A stretch of DNA of 64,000 nt from Methanomassiliicoccaceae archaeon DOK (lineage in GTDB: Archaea > Thermoplasmatota > Thermoplasmata > Methanomassiliicoccales > Methanomethylophilaceae). Position numbers and translations under genes: made by a program. The stretch covers positions 1,302,001-1,366,000 of the forward strand of contig CP047880.1 in NCBI GenBank assembly GCA_009911715.1, read 5' to 3'. Positions 53,211 to 61,800 of this stretch are shown one piece after another (position 1 is the first letter of the stretch; the number at the start of each line of letters is the position of its first letter). Under the pieces are notes generated by a model. That model saw only the letters and a program-made list of their open reading frames with translations. It had not been told where the DNA came from and made no database searches.

Positions 53211-53425
53211 TGGCCGGCCGGGTTATCGAGACCCCCGACCGGCAGGAGAAGAGTAAATGGAAGTTACTTTCCTCCGGAGGACGTTTTACGTCCGGGTCTC
53301 GATCACGATGTTTGGCATCGAGATCGAGATCTCCGTCCAGTGATGGACGGACAAACCCTGGCCGTGAGGCCCCGGGCCTGTTAGGCGCAGGATCGGTTCG
53401 GGTATGAGTGTAGGAACGATGAGCT
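53211..53425 (+). ncRNA. candidate structured non-coding RNA with at least six hairpins
   Basis: No good ORF. Successive stems: 53213-53222/53234-53243 (ten pairs, one C-A mismatch); GGACG/CGTCC 53279-53293; TCTCGATC 53297-53304 with GATCGAGA 53322-53329 enclosing CGATG/CATCG; TCCGTCCA/TGGACGGA 53332-53351 closed by GTGA; GGCC/GGCC 53360-53371 again closed by GTGA; and GCCT/AGGC 53376-53386. GTGA is a GNRA tetraloop only on the plus strand, which with the upstream TATA favours plus-strand transcription. It does not show the conserved blocks I would expect of RNase P or SRP RNA. Function unknown. Confidence 0.55.
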
Positions 53426-53427
53426 AG

Positions 53428-53436
53428 TATTTAAAG
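53428..53436. promoter_or_regulatory. strong TATA-like element
   Basis: TATTTAAAG, usable in either direction. No clear gene starts at the right distance on either strand; 53437-53600 holds only a short minus-strand frame with two CxxC pairs and no start codon. Confidence 0.35.
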
Positions 53437-53600
53437 AATCGTTTCGACACTCGATGGCTTTAGTGCAATCTCAAAATCCTCTTCGGAACACGGGCCGCAT
53501 TGGTTGCAGAACGCGCCTGTTCCGGAATCGGGATGAACACTCTGCGACCGGCATGCACGGCAGAGGCCCCATGATCCGGAGGACCTCCGTCGAATGGAGA

Positions 53601-55652
53601 TTAGATACCGTCGAACCGCCTGACGCCCCTGCAGTTCGGGTAGTCGCAGCAGCCGTAGAACCTCCTGCCGTCGTGCTCCACGATCCTGACCGGTCCGAAG
53701 CACTCGGGGCAGAAAGGCGTGGACCTGGACAGCACCGGGCTCTGGCCCAGCAGCTCGGTGACGAACGGCGACCTGGCGGACTGGGCGTAGTGGTCCTCGT
53801 CCGTGCGGTTGACGATGAACAGTCTCCTCCTGGCCCTGGTCATCGCCACGTAGAAGACCCTCCTCTCCTCGGCCAGCGGTATCCCCTCGTCCCTGGTCGC
53901 GAACAGGTCCGAGAGCTCGTCGGAGACCGTGTTGGGGAACCCGCCGCGGTCCCTGTCGGCCAGTATGAACACGTTGTCGGCCTCGAGCCCCTTGGACGAG
54001 TGCGCCGTGAGAAACCTCACCGGCCTCACGTCCCTCCAGTCGCCGGAGTCCTCGTCCCACCTGCGGTAGACGATGTCCACAGATCCCGACTGGGACCTGT
54101 CCCCGAGGCTGAATGAGAACTGCCCGCTCCCGTATCCGAGGGCGTACACGTCCGCCCTGGTCCTGCCGATGATGAAGACCGACTCCCCGGGATCGATGAA
54201 GTCCAGGCGGTTGGCGATCGCCCTGGGGATGTCCCTGTCCGAGTTCACCGGCAGCAGCTGCGCCGGCCTGAACGGCGGGTCCCTCACCCCCCTGACCTCC
54301 TTCCTCTGCTGCATGGGGTTCGCCGACACGAACCTCCCGGAGAGGTCGACGATGGTCTGCGGGCAGCGGTAGGTGGTCTCTATCCTGGACACGGACACCG
54401 TCCCGTACCCTTCCCAGATCCTCTCGAAGTCGTAGAACTGCCACACGTCCCCGCCGCTGAATGAGTAGATGCTCTGCCAGTCGTCCCCGACGCAGAAGAG
54501 CCTGAACCCCGTCCTGTCCCTGATCGCCCTCAGCAGGCCGACCAGCGTCGGCGAGACGTCCTGGTACTCGTCCACCAGGACGTGCGTGTACCTCCTCCCG
54601 TAGGGCCCTCCGGCGCGGACGGACTCCGTGGCCTGGATGACCATATCGTCGTAGTCCGCCATGTCACCCTGCATGCAGAGCATGTTGTACTCGTCCCAGA
54701 CCCTGTCCAGGAGGGACAGCTTCTCCTCCACGCGGGGGCGGGTCTTGGTGTCGTTGCGACCGTTGGCCCTCCTGAGGTCGCCGATGGTGGTCCCGGTTGA
54801 CTTGCACCTGGAGATCAGCGCCCCCATGGCCTCTGGGAGCCTGTCGCCCCACGCGTTGATGACCTCGGCCGCCAGGTCGTTCGGGTTCAGCCTCTCGCAC
54901 TGGAACCCGTGGCGCTCCATGTGCTCCCACGCCTCGCGGGGCTCCTTGGCTGCCTTCCTCACCACGTCGTCGTCGGAGTAGACGGTGAACCTGTGGCCCT
55001 TCCCGTCCTCGGCGTGGACGGAGGCGGGCTTCGTCTCCCTGTCGGTCACGACCGGCCTCTCGTACGTGCAGCGGATGCCGCACTCGAAGAGGGCGTCGGC
55101 GAAGTTCCTCAGGCCGCGGTTCCTGATGCTGATGCCGCAGAGCGACACGTCGGAGTACCCGACGGTGCGGAGCCCCTCGACGTAGAGAAGAAGCGCCCTC
55201 GCGAACCTGCGGTCGACCTCGGCCGTGTCGTACATGATCCTGCCGAGGAGCCTGGTCCTGTCCTTGCCGACGCAGGACCTCCTGCGGAGGATCCTGTTGC
55301 CAAGGGCGTGGATGGTCATCACGTCGCCGGGGAAGCCGCCGCCGAACTCCGAGTCGATGGAGGCGCGGAGGTCCGCGACGGTGTTGTTCGTCAGCGAGAT
55401 GAGCAGGATGCCCTTCGGATCGACGCCTGTGTCGACCAGGTGCCTGACCTTCCCGACGAGCGTTGTGGTCTTCCCGGTGCCCGCGGCCGCGATGACCAGC
55501 TGGGTGTCCGCGTCATCCATGACGGCGGCCAGCTGCTGCGGGTCGAGGGGGTGCTCCCTCACCACCATGACTGGACCTGCTCCGACCATGGGCCCCACAT
55601 CGTAAGGTCGGTCAATAGGGTTGCGGTGGGAGCCTGCGACCATCTCCGGCAT
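53601..55652 (-). CDS. UvrD/Rep-family superfamily 1 DNA helicase
   Basis: 683 residues. Helicase motifs in order: Q-motif LDPQQLAAV, Walker A AAGTGKTT (56-63), motif Ia LTNNTVADL, DEYQDVSP (about 355), FCVGDDWQSIYSFSGGD, TYRCPQTIVDLS, LTAHSSKGLEADNVFILA and VFYVAMTRARRRLF. The C-terminus adds a topoisomerase-type zinc finger (CPECFGPVRIVEHDGRRFYGCCDYPNC). 3'-5' DNA translocase in repair or replication restart. The first ~28 residues are atypical, and Met29 (MVVREHPLD) is an alternative start. A perfect inverted repeat at 55727-55743 upstream may regulate it. Confidence 0.92.
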   Translation of the reverse strand: MPEMVAGSHRNPIDRPYDVGPMVGAGPVMVVREHPLDPQQLAAVMDDADTQLVIAAAGTGKTTTLVGKVRHLVDTGVDPKGILLISLTNNTVADLRASIDSEFGGGFPGDVMTIHALGNRILRRRSCVGKDRTRLLGRIMYDTAEVDRRFARALLLYVEGLRTVGYSDVSLCGISIRNRGLRNFADALFECGIRCTYERPVVTDRETKPASVHAEDGKGHRFTVYSDDDVVRKAAKEPREAWEHMERHGFQCERLNPNDLAAEVINAWGDRLPEAMGALISRCKSTGTTIGDLRRANGRNDTKTRPRVEEKLSLLDRVWDEYNMLCMQGDMADYDDMVIQATESVRAGGPYGRRYTHVLVDEYQDVSPTLVGLLRAIRDRTGFRLFCVGDDWQSIYSFSGGDVWQFYDFERIWEGYGTVSVSRIETTYRCPQTIVDLSGRFVSANPMQQRKEVRGVRDPPFRPAQLLPVNSDRDIPRAIANRLDFIDPGESVFIIGRTRADVYALGYGSGQFSFSLGDRSQSGSVDIVYRRWDEDSGDWRDVRPVRFLTAHSSKGLEADNVFILADRDRGGFPNTVSDELSDLFATRDEGIPLAEERRVFYVAMTRARRRLFIVNRTDEDHYAQSARSPFVTELLGQSPVLSRSTPFCPECFGPVRIVEHDGRRFYGCCDYPNCRGVRRFDGI

Positions 55653-55726
55653 GCCGACGAGCTCCAGCCTTATGCCGGGCTCATCCCTTGCGAAATCCTC
55701 CAGCCCCGGGGTGAATTATGGACATC

Positions 55727-55743
55727 GACAGTGATTTACTGTC
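55727..55743. promoter_or_regulatory. inverted repeat, possible operator of helicase gene
   Basis: GACAGT-GATTT-ACTGTC, 75 bp upstream of the helicase start and downstream of AT-rich TATA candidates (minus strand CATTATAACAG). Confidence 0.5.
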
Positions 55744-55846
55744 AAAAATTTTCATGATTGCACATTGCTGTTATAATGCAAAATCACAACCGTATGCTGG
55801 CTCATGTGACGATCGGAAATTCGAGGCCGATGAACCCGGAACCGAT

Positions 55847-57112
55847 TCACCGATGGGATCTCAGGGAGGACACGACGATCTCGTAAGCGTCCCTGTACGG
55901 GATGCCCCTCTCCCTGCATATGGCAGCGAGGGACTCGTACTCGGGATGGGCCTTCTCGATACCGTCCACGGTGCAGAACTTCACCTGCACCCTGCCGAGC
56001 GGCGTGTCCACATCCTCGATCCTGCGGTCCATCACGGTGCGGTCCATGACCGCCCTGCGGATCCCGACGGTGGAGGTCTCCTCGAAGATCACCCTCTCCA
56101 TGCGCTCCCTGTCGGATTCGGAGCATATGACGGACAGCATGTACGCCGGACGCCCCTTCTTCATGAAGACCGGGGTGTAGTGGGCGTCCCTGGCCCCCTC
56201 GCGCATCAGCCTCCCCGCGGCGAAGCCCAGGGCCTCGCCCGTGCAGTCGTCCACGTTGCACTCCAGCTTGACGATCGTGTCCGTCTCCGGCGCGGGCGTG
56301 ATAAGCATGGCCCTCAGGATGCCGGACCTCTCCGACTCCCTCTTGCCTGCTCCCATCCCGATCCTGTCTATGGTGAACGACCTCGGAACACCGCGGGTCC
56401 TGACCGCGGCGGCGAAGGCGGCGCCCGTGGGCGTGACGTACTCCCCCTTGGAGTCCGTGATCCTGAGCGCCAGCCCGCAGGCCCCGGCTATGTTGACGAC
56501 CGCCGGCGCCGGCACCGGGATCACGCCGTGCTGGCACCTTATGCATCCGGTGCCCTCGTAGAGCTCGGAGAAGCACACGTCCGCGACCCCGAGGCTGTCG
56601 ATGCAGACCCCCAGCGACACGACGTCGACGATGGAATCCACCGCACCGACCTCGTGGAAGTGGACCTGCTCGATCGGCACGCCGTGGGCCTTGGCCTCGG
56701 CCTCGCCGATGATTTTGAATATCCTCCTGGACACGGACTTGGCGTTCTCGGTCATGTCCGCGCCGTCGATGATCGCCAGTATCTCCGGCAGCCCTCTGTG
56801 GACGTGGTGGTGCGGATGCTCCATCTCCTCGTGGACATGGTGCTCCTCGCCGTGGGCGTGGCTGTGGCTGTGGCCGTACAGGTAGTCCGCGTCATGGTCG
56901 TGGTTGTCCTCGTCCAGGATCACGTTGAAGTCGCAGACGTCCAGTCCCGACTTGGAGACGCGCGTGACCTCGGTCCTGAACCCCGTGAGGTCGAGGGACG
57001 ACAGGGCCCTGTCCAGCGCCTCCCTGTCGGCGCCGAGGTCGAGCATCGCCGCCACGGCCATATCGCCGCTTATACCTGAGTAGCATTCGAAGTAGAGCGT
57101 CCTTCCGTCCAT
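55847..57112 (-). CDS. larC: nickel-pincer cofactor insertion protein LarC
   Basis: 421 residues from the ATG at 57112, preceded by GGAAGGCGATC. LarC inserts nickel into the pyridinium bis-thiocarboxylate mononucleotide cofactor used by lactate racemase-type enzymes. N-terminal signature LYFECYSGISGDMAVAAMLDLGAD; a His-rich loop (HSHSHAHGEEHHVHEE, then HPHHHVH, about 85-110) for metal binding; GVPIEQVHFHEVGAVDSIVD; and a C-terminal domain with LECNVDDCTGEALGF. In lactobacilli LarC is made by frameshifting between two ORFs; here it is one continuous frame. No larB, larE or racemase gene is nearby. Confidence 0.92.
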   Translation of the reverse strand: MDGRTLYFECYSGISGDMAVAAMLDLGADREALDRALSSLDLTGFRTEVTRVSKSGLDVCDFNVILDEDNHDHDADYLYGHSHSHAHGEEHHVHEEMEHPHHHVHRGLPEILAIIDGADMTENAKSVSRRIFKIIGEAEAKAHGVPIEQVHFHEVGAVDSIVDVVSLGVCIDSLGVADVCFSELYEGTGCIRCQHGVIPVPAPAVVNIAGACGLALRITDSKGEYVTPTGAAFAAAVRTRGVPRSFTIDRIGMGAGKRESERSGILRAMLITPAPETDTIVKLECNVDDCTGEALGFAAGRLMREGARDAHYTPVFMKKGRPAYMLSVICSESDRERMERVIFEETSTVGIRRAVMDRTVMDRRIEDVDTPLGRVQVKFCTVDGIEKAHPEYESLAAICRERGIPYRDAYEIVVSSLRSHR

Positions 57113-57205
57113 CTGATCGCCTTCCAATCGACTCCCGGGTATAACTAGGGAGCGACCGGAGTGTCATCGGCAGCAGATATTTAGAGTTGACTCCAACTGT
57201 ATCGT

Positions 57206-58327
57206 TCAGACGAGCCTCTCCAGCAGACCCGCCACGTCCCTGAGCCCCTCCCTTACGGGGAGATGCTGGGGGCAGGCCGCCTCGCACTTGCCGCAGCCCG
57301 TGCAGTCGGACGCCCTCCCATGGCCCTTGGACCTGTTCAGGTAGTAGAACCTCTGAGGCTGAAGGCCCTTCGCAGGAGCCATCCTGGCACTGTTGTAGAT
57401 CTGGAAATAGTCCGATATGGGGATGTCCATCGGGCAGCCCTCGAGGCAGTACCCGCACGAGGTGCACGGGATCGCAGTGGATCCGCCGATGATCCCCGCC
57501 GCCCTGCGGACCGTTTCCTGTCCAGCGGCGTCCAGCGGCCTCGGGTCGGTCATGGTGCGCATGTTGTCCTCAAGCTGCGCCATATCGGACATCCCGGAGA
57601 GGACGGTCTCCACGCCCTCCAGCCCGGCGACGAACCTCATCGCCCATGACGCGGGGGTCGAGCCGGGTTCGGCCTCGTCGAACATCTCCCTGACGCTGTC
57701 GGGGACGTTCGCCAGCGCGCCTCCCTTCACGGGCTCCATGACCACGATGGGCTTGTGATGCCTCCTGGCGACCTCGTAGCACTTCCTCGACTGGATGGTG
57801 GGGCTCTCCCAGTCCAGGTAGTTTATCTGGAGCTGCACGAAGTCGTAGTCGTCGTTCTCCTCCAGCAGCCTCTCGAGGAACTCGGCGTCGTCGTGGACCG
57901 AGAAGCCGATCCTGCCGACCCTCCCCTCCTCCTTGAGCATCCTGACGAAGTCGAATGTCCCGAGACGGTCGGCGGTGTCGTACAGCCCGCGGCAGGGGTT
58001 GTGCACGAGGTAGCTGTCGAAGCGGTCGACGCCGCATCTGTCCAGCTGCTCCCTGAAGACCCTCTCTTGATCCTCCGGGACGCTGATCGACATCAGAGGC
58101 ATCTTCGATGCTATGCGGAAGCTCCCGCGTGGATGCCTCTCGCTGAGCACCTTCCTCACGACCCTCTCGCTCATCCCCCTGTGGTAGAGGTAGGCGGTGT
58201 CGAAGTAGTCGAAACCGGATGCGAGGAAAGCGTCCACCATGGCCTCCAGCTGCGGGATGTCCACGCTGGTGGGGTCCTCCGGGTCCATCAGTGGCAGGCG
58301 CATCAGTCCGAATCCTAGTTCCGTCAT
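57206..58327 (-). CDS. aldo/keto reductase with C-terminal 4Fe-4S ferredoxin domain
   Basis: 373 residues. The TIM-barrel N-terminal ~270 residues have the AKR tetrad region: FDTAYLYHRGMSE (Asp, Tyr), IASKMPL (Lys), YLVHNP (His). The C-terminal part has two cysteine clusters, CTSCGYCLEGCP and CTGCGKCEAACP, for 4Fe-4S centres. This fusion is common in anaerobes, where it probably links ferredoxin to carbonyl or other small-molecule reduction. Divergently transcribed from the AlbA_2 gene across a region full of inverted repeats, so both may share a regulator. Confidence 0.9.
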   Translation of the reverse strand: MTELGFGLMRLPLMDPEDPTSVDIPQLEAMVDAFLASGFDYFDTAYLYHRGMSERVVRKVLSERHPRGSFRIASKMPLMSISVPEDQERVFREQLDRCGVDRFDSYLVHNPCRGLYDTADRLGTFDFVRMLKEEGRVGRIGFSVHDDAEFLERLLEENDDYDFVQLQINYLDWESPTIQSRKCYEVARRHHKPIVVMEPVKGGALANVPDSVREMFDEAEPGSTPASWAMRFVAGLEGVETVLSGMSDMAQLEDNMRTMTDPRPLDAAGQETVRRAAGIIGGSTAIPCTSCGYCLEGCPMDIPISDYFQIYNSARMAPAKGLQPQRFYYLNRSKGHGRASDCTGCGKCEAACPQHLPVREGLRDVAGLLERLV

Positions 58328-58372
58328 GGATGCGACTATCCCAGAAGCGTATTTGGGCGTTGTGCAGGCTTA

Positions 58373-58447
58373 AACATATGTTTTTACTTATGTTATAACA
58401 TATGTTCATCCAACAAGATGATTTCAACTTATGTTGAAACATAAGTT
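58373..58447. promoter_or_regulatory. clustered operators between divergent genes
   Basis: Repeated half-site ACTTATGTT / AACATATGTT: AACATATGTT at 58373-58382 and 58397-58406, palindrome TATGTTATAACATA at 58389-58402, and a perfect 10-bp inverted repeat AACTTATGTT-GA-AACATAAGTT at 58426-58447. Such a density of sites implies cooperative binding of a dimeric regulator over both promoters. Confidence 0.75.
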
Positions 58448-58483
58448 AATATGCGACACCGACGATAGATCGACGGTGATCGG

Positions 58484-59953
58484 TTGCCAATCCCAGTGAA
58501 CGCATCGGACCTCATCTATGGCAGAAGGGTGGAGAGCGCCAGGATCGAATACAAGAAAGGATGGAATCCGGCCAAGGTGCTCCACACAATGTGTGCATTC
58601 GCTAACGATGTGGAGGGCTGGGGCGGGGGATACATCATCATAGGCGTGGACTTCGAGTCCGGAAGACCGGAGATCGTCGGAATAGACGAAAACACAGTCG
58701 ACTCCATCAACAAAGAGCTGATCGGCATGGGCAATCTGATGGAGCCCAGATACATCCCGATAGCGGATCTGGAGCACGTGGACGGGAAAGATGTATTCCT
58801 GATCTGGGTACCGGCAGGGGACCGCAGACCGTACAGCTGTCCGGTCTCATACTCCAGGGAGAGGAAGAGCGGAGAGCGCGCCTACTACATCCGCAGACTG
58901 GCAAGCACCATCCGGGCAGACAGGGACGATGAGAGGATGCTGTTCGAGGCGTCCAGGAACAACCCCTTCGACGAATGCATCAACCCGGATGCCAGGATCG
59001 ACGACCTGAGGCCGTCTCTGATCCGTGACTACCTGTACCGTGTCGGCAGCGACCTCTACAGGAAGGCGACAGACGAACCCATAGAGAGGCTGGCAGACCT
59101 GATGAGAATCGCGGGAGGGCCTCCCGAGGACCGCCGCCCCCTGAACGTGGGCATGATGTTCTTCAACGATGAACCGGACCGTTTCCTGCCAGGTGCATAT
59201 GTGGAGGTCGTTCACAAACCGAAGCCCTCGGGAGAAGGTATGTCCGTCTGGCGCTTCACAGGGCCTGTGGACCGCCAGATCATAGAATCCATCAGGTTCC
59301 TGGAGAACACCTTCGTCACCGAACGCGTTTACAAGACAAACGACCCACAGGCGAGGAGGGTGCTGAGCTATCCTCCCAAGGCCATAAGGGAACTGCTGGT
59401 CAACGCCGTGTACCACAAGAGCTACGAGATGAGGGAACCCGTGGTCGTGACCGTCACTCCTGAGTGCATGGAGTTCCTGAACTACCCTGGCCCGTCCCCA
59501 TCCATCACAGATGAGGACATACGGAACAACCGTCTCAACGTGAGCGCGTACAGGAACAGACGCACGGGCGAGTACCTGAAGGAACTGGAACTCGCCGAGG
59601 CCCGTTTCACGGGGATACCTCTGGTCATCGAGTCCCTCGAGAGGAACGGGTCGCCACCGTTGAGGATCCTCACAGACCCGTTGCGCACGTACTTCAAAGC
59701 GGTGCTCGGCATCCACCCGGACTTCCTGGAACAGGCGGAGTACGATGATTCGCCCATCGAGGACCGCATAGCCTCCGTGCTCAGATCCTCGGGATGCCTG
59801 TCCTTGCGCGAGATATCCCAGTCGCTCGGTTACAAAGGCATCAACAAGACCGTTTCCGAAGCCGTCAAGGGGATGATCTCCGAGGGCCGTCTCGAGTACC
59901 TCATTCCGGACAAGCCCCGCTCGCCCAAACAGAGGATATGCCTACGCAGATGA
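58484..59953 (+). CDS. AlbA_2/Schlafen-type putative transcriptional regulator
   Basis: 489 residues. The N-terminal AlbA_2 (Schlafen AAA_4-like) domain shows ESARIEYKKGW, HTMCAFANDVEGWGGGYIIIGVD and a GERAYYIRRLAST strand. The middle segment SYPPKAIRELLVNAVYHKSYEMREPVVVTV is the GHKL-like domain seen in this family. The C-terminus (SSGCLSLREISQSLGYKGINKTVSEAVKGMI) is a winged helix. Often annotated as RecG-like or putative DNA-binding; exact function unknown. Start uncertain: TTG 58484 lies two bases after GGTGATC, and in-frame GTG 58496 has more normal spacing. Upstream operators (58373-58447) suggest autoregulation. Confidence 0.8.
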   Translation: MPIPVNASDLIYGRRVESARIEYKKGWNPAKVLHTMCAFANDVEGWGGGYIIIGVDFESGRPEIVGIDENTVDSINKELIGMGNLMEPRYIPIADLEHVDGKDVFLIWVPAGDRRPYSCPVSYSRERKSGERAYYIRRLASTIRADRDDERMLFEASRNNPFDECINPDARIDDLRPSLIRDYLYRVGSDLYRKATDEPIERLADLMRIAGGPPEDRRPLNVGMMFFNDEPDRFLPGAYVEVVHKPKPSGEGMSVWRFTGPVDRQIIESIRFLENTFVTERVYKTNDPQARRVLSYPPKAIRELLVNAVYHKSYEMREPVVVTVTPECMEFLNYPGPSPSITDEDIRNNRLNVSAYRNRRTGEYLKELELAEARFTGIPLVIESLERNGSPPLRILTDPLRTYFKAVLGIHPDFLEQAEYDDSPIEDRIASVLRSSGCLSLREISQSLGYKGINKTVSEAVKGMISEGRLEYLIPDKPRSPKQRICLRR

Positions 59954-59973
59954 CGTACTTGTACGGATCCCGT

Positions 59974-60729
59974 TCACTTCGACGGGTCGCGCATCGAGCA
60001 TGGCATGGCGCAGAGGCACTTCCCGCAGATCTGCTCCCCTGTGAGCGGCACGTTCTCCGTGCACCTCTCCAGACAGGCGTCCCTCCTGAAGCCGTCCCCG
60101 GTCAGCGCGGACACGGGACAGGCTCTCATGCACCTTCCGCATGAGCCGTCGATCCTGAAGAGGCATCTCTCCTCGAGACAGGGGGCGTCGTGCGCGCATT
60201 GGATGTCCGTCACCACGGAGAAGAACCTCCCGGCGCACCCGGCTTCGGTGATGAGCATCCCGTTGACCCCGAAGTTCCCGAGGCCCGCAATGCGGGCGAC
60301 GTGCCTCTGGGACCAGACGCTGTACGTCCCATCGATGATCGTCCCGGCGTCCTCCGGCACCGCGGCGCGGAACCCCATCGCCTCCACCTGGGAAGCGATG
60401 AACCTGTTCATCTCCGCGCACATGGCGTTGGTCAGGGAGTATGCATGGGACCACGACGCGACGGGGCGCTCGCCGCCGGCGTTGTCACCGACAACATCGC
60501 GGACGAACGGCATGAAGTAGGATATCACGGTCCTCGCGCCGGGGAGGTAGTCCTGGGGGACCTTGTGCGACGGGTGCGCCACGACCCTCAGCTCGGGGAA
60601 CATCGGGGACCCAGCGTCCGCCAGCCCGACCATGGGCTCCCTCCAGATCGTCTCCAGTCCGCGCTCGGCGCAGTAGCCCTCCGAGAATCCGGCTATCCAT
60701 TCCCCGACCCGGCGCTTCAGACCGTCCAT
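59974..60729 (-). CDS. QueG-like 4Fe-4S protein (second of tandem pair)
   Basis: 251 residues from the ATG at 60729; longer upstream frame is out-of-frame sequence of the first copy. Epoxyqueuosine reductase-like core: GARTVISYFMPF, VWSQRHVARIAGLGNFGVNGMLITEAGCAGRFFSVVTD, then cysteine clusters ERCLFRIDGSCGRCMRACPVSAL and CGKCLCAMPC for two 4Fe-4S centres. It is shorter than genuine QueG (about 380 residues) and lacks its C-terminal HEAT-like part. In methanogens such short relatives may reduce corrinoids or other substrates. Five nucleotides after its paralogue, same operon. Confidence 0.8.
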   Translation of the reverse strand: MDGLKRRVGEWIAGFSEGYCAERGLETIWREPMVGLADAGSPMFPELRVVAHPSHKVPQDYLPGARTVISYFMPFVRDVVGDNAGGERPVASWSHAYSLTNAMCAEMNRFIASQVEAMGFRAAVPEDAGTIIDGTYSVWSQRHVARIAGLGNFGVNGMLITEAGCAGRFFSVVTDIQCAHDAPCLEERCLFRIDGSCGRCMRACPVSALTGDGFRRDACLERCTENVPLTGEQICGKCLCAMPCSMRDPSK

Positions 60730-60734
60730 GCATA

Positions 60735-61502
60735 TCACGCCGAAGGGTCCCTGAACGAGCAGGGCATGCCAACGATGCACTTCCCGCACGCGTACAGTCC
60801 GTTGTAGGTCGCCCTGGAGGCGTCGCCGTACCTGTCGCAGGCCCAGCGGTCGTACCCTCCGGGCGTGAGGGCCTTGCTCCTGCACTTCCTCATGCAGGCT
60901 CCGCACGACCCGTCGATCTTGAAGAGGCAGCGCTCGCCCTCGACCGGGGCGTCCGGCTCCACGTCGAGGTTCGTGACGACGGAGTAGAACCTGCCGCAGC
61001 AGCCGCGGTCGGTGATGAGCATGTTGTTCTTGCCGAAGGCCCCCAGCCCCGCGATGTACGCCACATGCCTCTGGGACCACCTGCTGACGATGTCCCCCTC
61101 GATGCGGTCGTACTGCTCCGGCGTGGGGAACTCGGCCTCGAAGTCCAGCGCCCTGACGTCCGTGGCGACCGTGTCCGCCAGGTCGTCGATGATGCTGGTC
61201 GTGAGGGCGTAGGCGAACGCCCACTCGGTGGACGCGGTGTTCCCGGAGATGTTCCCCTTCGCCAGATCCCTGTCGTACGGGATGTAGTACGAGACGACGA
61301 TGGTCGCCCCGGGCAGGATGTCCTCCGGCATGAGGTGGTCCGGATGGACGACCGTCCTGAGATCCTGGAACAGCGGCGACCTCGCGTCGGCGAACCCGAC
61401 CAGCGGGTCCCCCCAGACCGGGTCGAACCCGTTCTCGTCGCAGTACCTGTCCAGGTACCTCTTGATAGTGTCCGTCAGAAGCTCCCTCACATCCAGATCC
61501 AT
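60735..61502 (-). CDS. QueG-like 4Fe-4S protein (first of tandem pair)
   Basis: 255 residues from the ATG at 61502. Same layout as the downstream copy: PGATIVVSYYIPYDRD, RWSQRHVAYIAGLGAFGKNNMLITDRGCCGRFYSVVTN, ERCLFKIDGSCGACMRKCRSKAL and CGKCIVGMPCSFRDPS. The second cluster of this copy has CRSKAL where the other has CPVSAL. The pair clearly arose by duplication. Cytosolic redox proteins; substrate unknown. Possible involvement in corrinoid reactivation in a methylotrophic methanogen is speculation. Confidence 0.8.
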   Translation of the reverse strand: MDLDVRELLTDTIKRYLDRYCDENGFDPVWGDPLVGFADARSPLFQDLRTVVHPDHLMPEDILPGATIVVSYYIPYDRDLAKGNISGNTASTEWAFAYALTTSIIDDLADTVATDVRALDFEAEFPTPEQYDRIEGDIVSRWSQRHVAYIAGLGAFGKNNMLITDRGCCGRFYSVVTNLDVEPDAPVEGERCLFKIDGSCGACMRKCRSKALTPGGYDRWACDRYGDASRATYNGLYACGKCIVGMPCSFRDPSA

Positions 61503-61546
61503 GCCGGGCACGAAAGAGGAGCCCGTGATAAAGGTGACGGCCAGCC

Positions 61547-61800
61547 TCAGTCTCTCAGGCACCCAATGGGGATGACGTGGACCCCGTCCGGCCTTGTGTA
61601 GGCGTATCCGAGGGCCGTGATCACAGCCAGGGCGGACGGCGGCCTCATCCTCTCCGCATCTATCTTGTCCCTCAGCCTCTTCAACGTGGCAGCCCCCTGC
61701 TAGATTGCGTCCTCTCCGCCCAGCTTGACCTCGAATGCCACCCACCTGCCGCCGTAGACATGGACCACCGCGTCCGCCTTATATAGCCAGACTCTCGGAT
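61547..61800 (-). pseudogene. DUF4143-type ATPase remnant with in-frame TAG
   Basis: The minus strand encodes WLYKADAVVHVYGGRWVAFEVKLGG, a TAG codon (61702-61700), then QGAATLKRLRDKI...PPSALAVITALGYAYTRPDGVHVIPIGCLRD and TGA at 61547. This is the C-terminal nuclease-like end of a DUF4143 ATPase, with the D...ExK residues kept; the ATPase part is missing, so it is a remnant. The TAG falls where the family usually has an acidic residue or Gln, one base from CAG or GAG. In organisms that decode TAG as pyrrolysine it need not stop translation, but the truncation makes a functional gene unlikely. Confidence 0.75.

Noticed and set aside
53211-53425. RNase P RNA or SRP RNA identity for the candidate ncRNA
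   Set aside because: I do not see the conserved GGAAAGUCC and ACAGAA blocks of RNase P RNA or the SRP domain IV motif; left unassigned.
53437-53600. Short minus-strand frame with two CxxC pairs (LCRACRS...FCNQCGPC) after the helicase gene
   Set aside because: Zinc-ribbon-like, but no start codon or ribosome site is visible; could be a decayed fragment.
53454-54116. Plus-strand 220-codon ORF starting about 25 nt after a TATA box
   Set aside because: Most of it is antisense to the helicase C-terminus and the composition is not protein-like.
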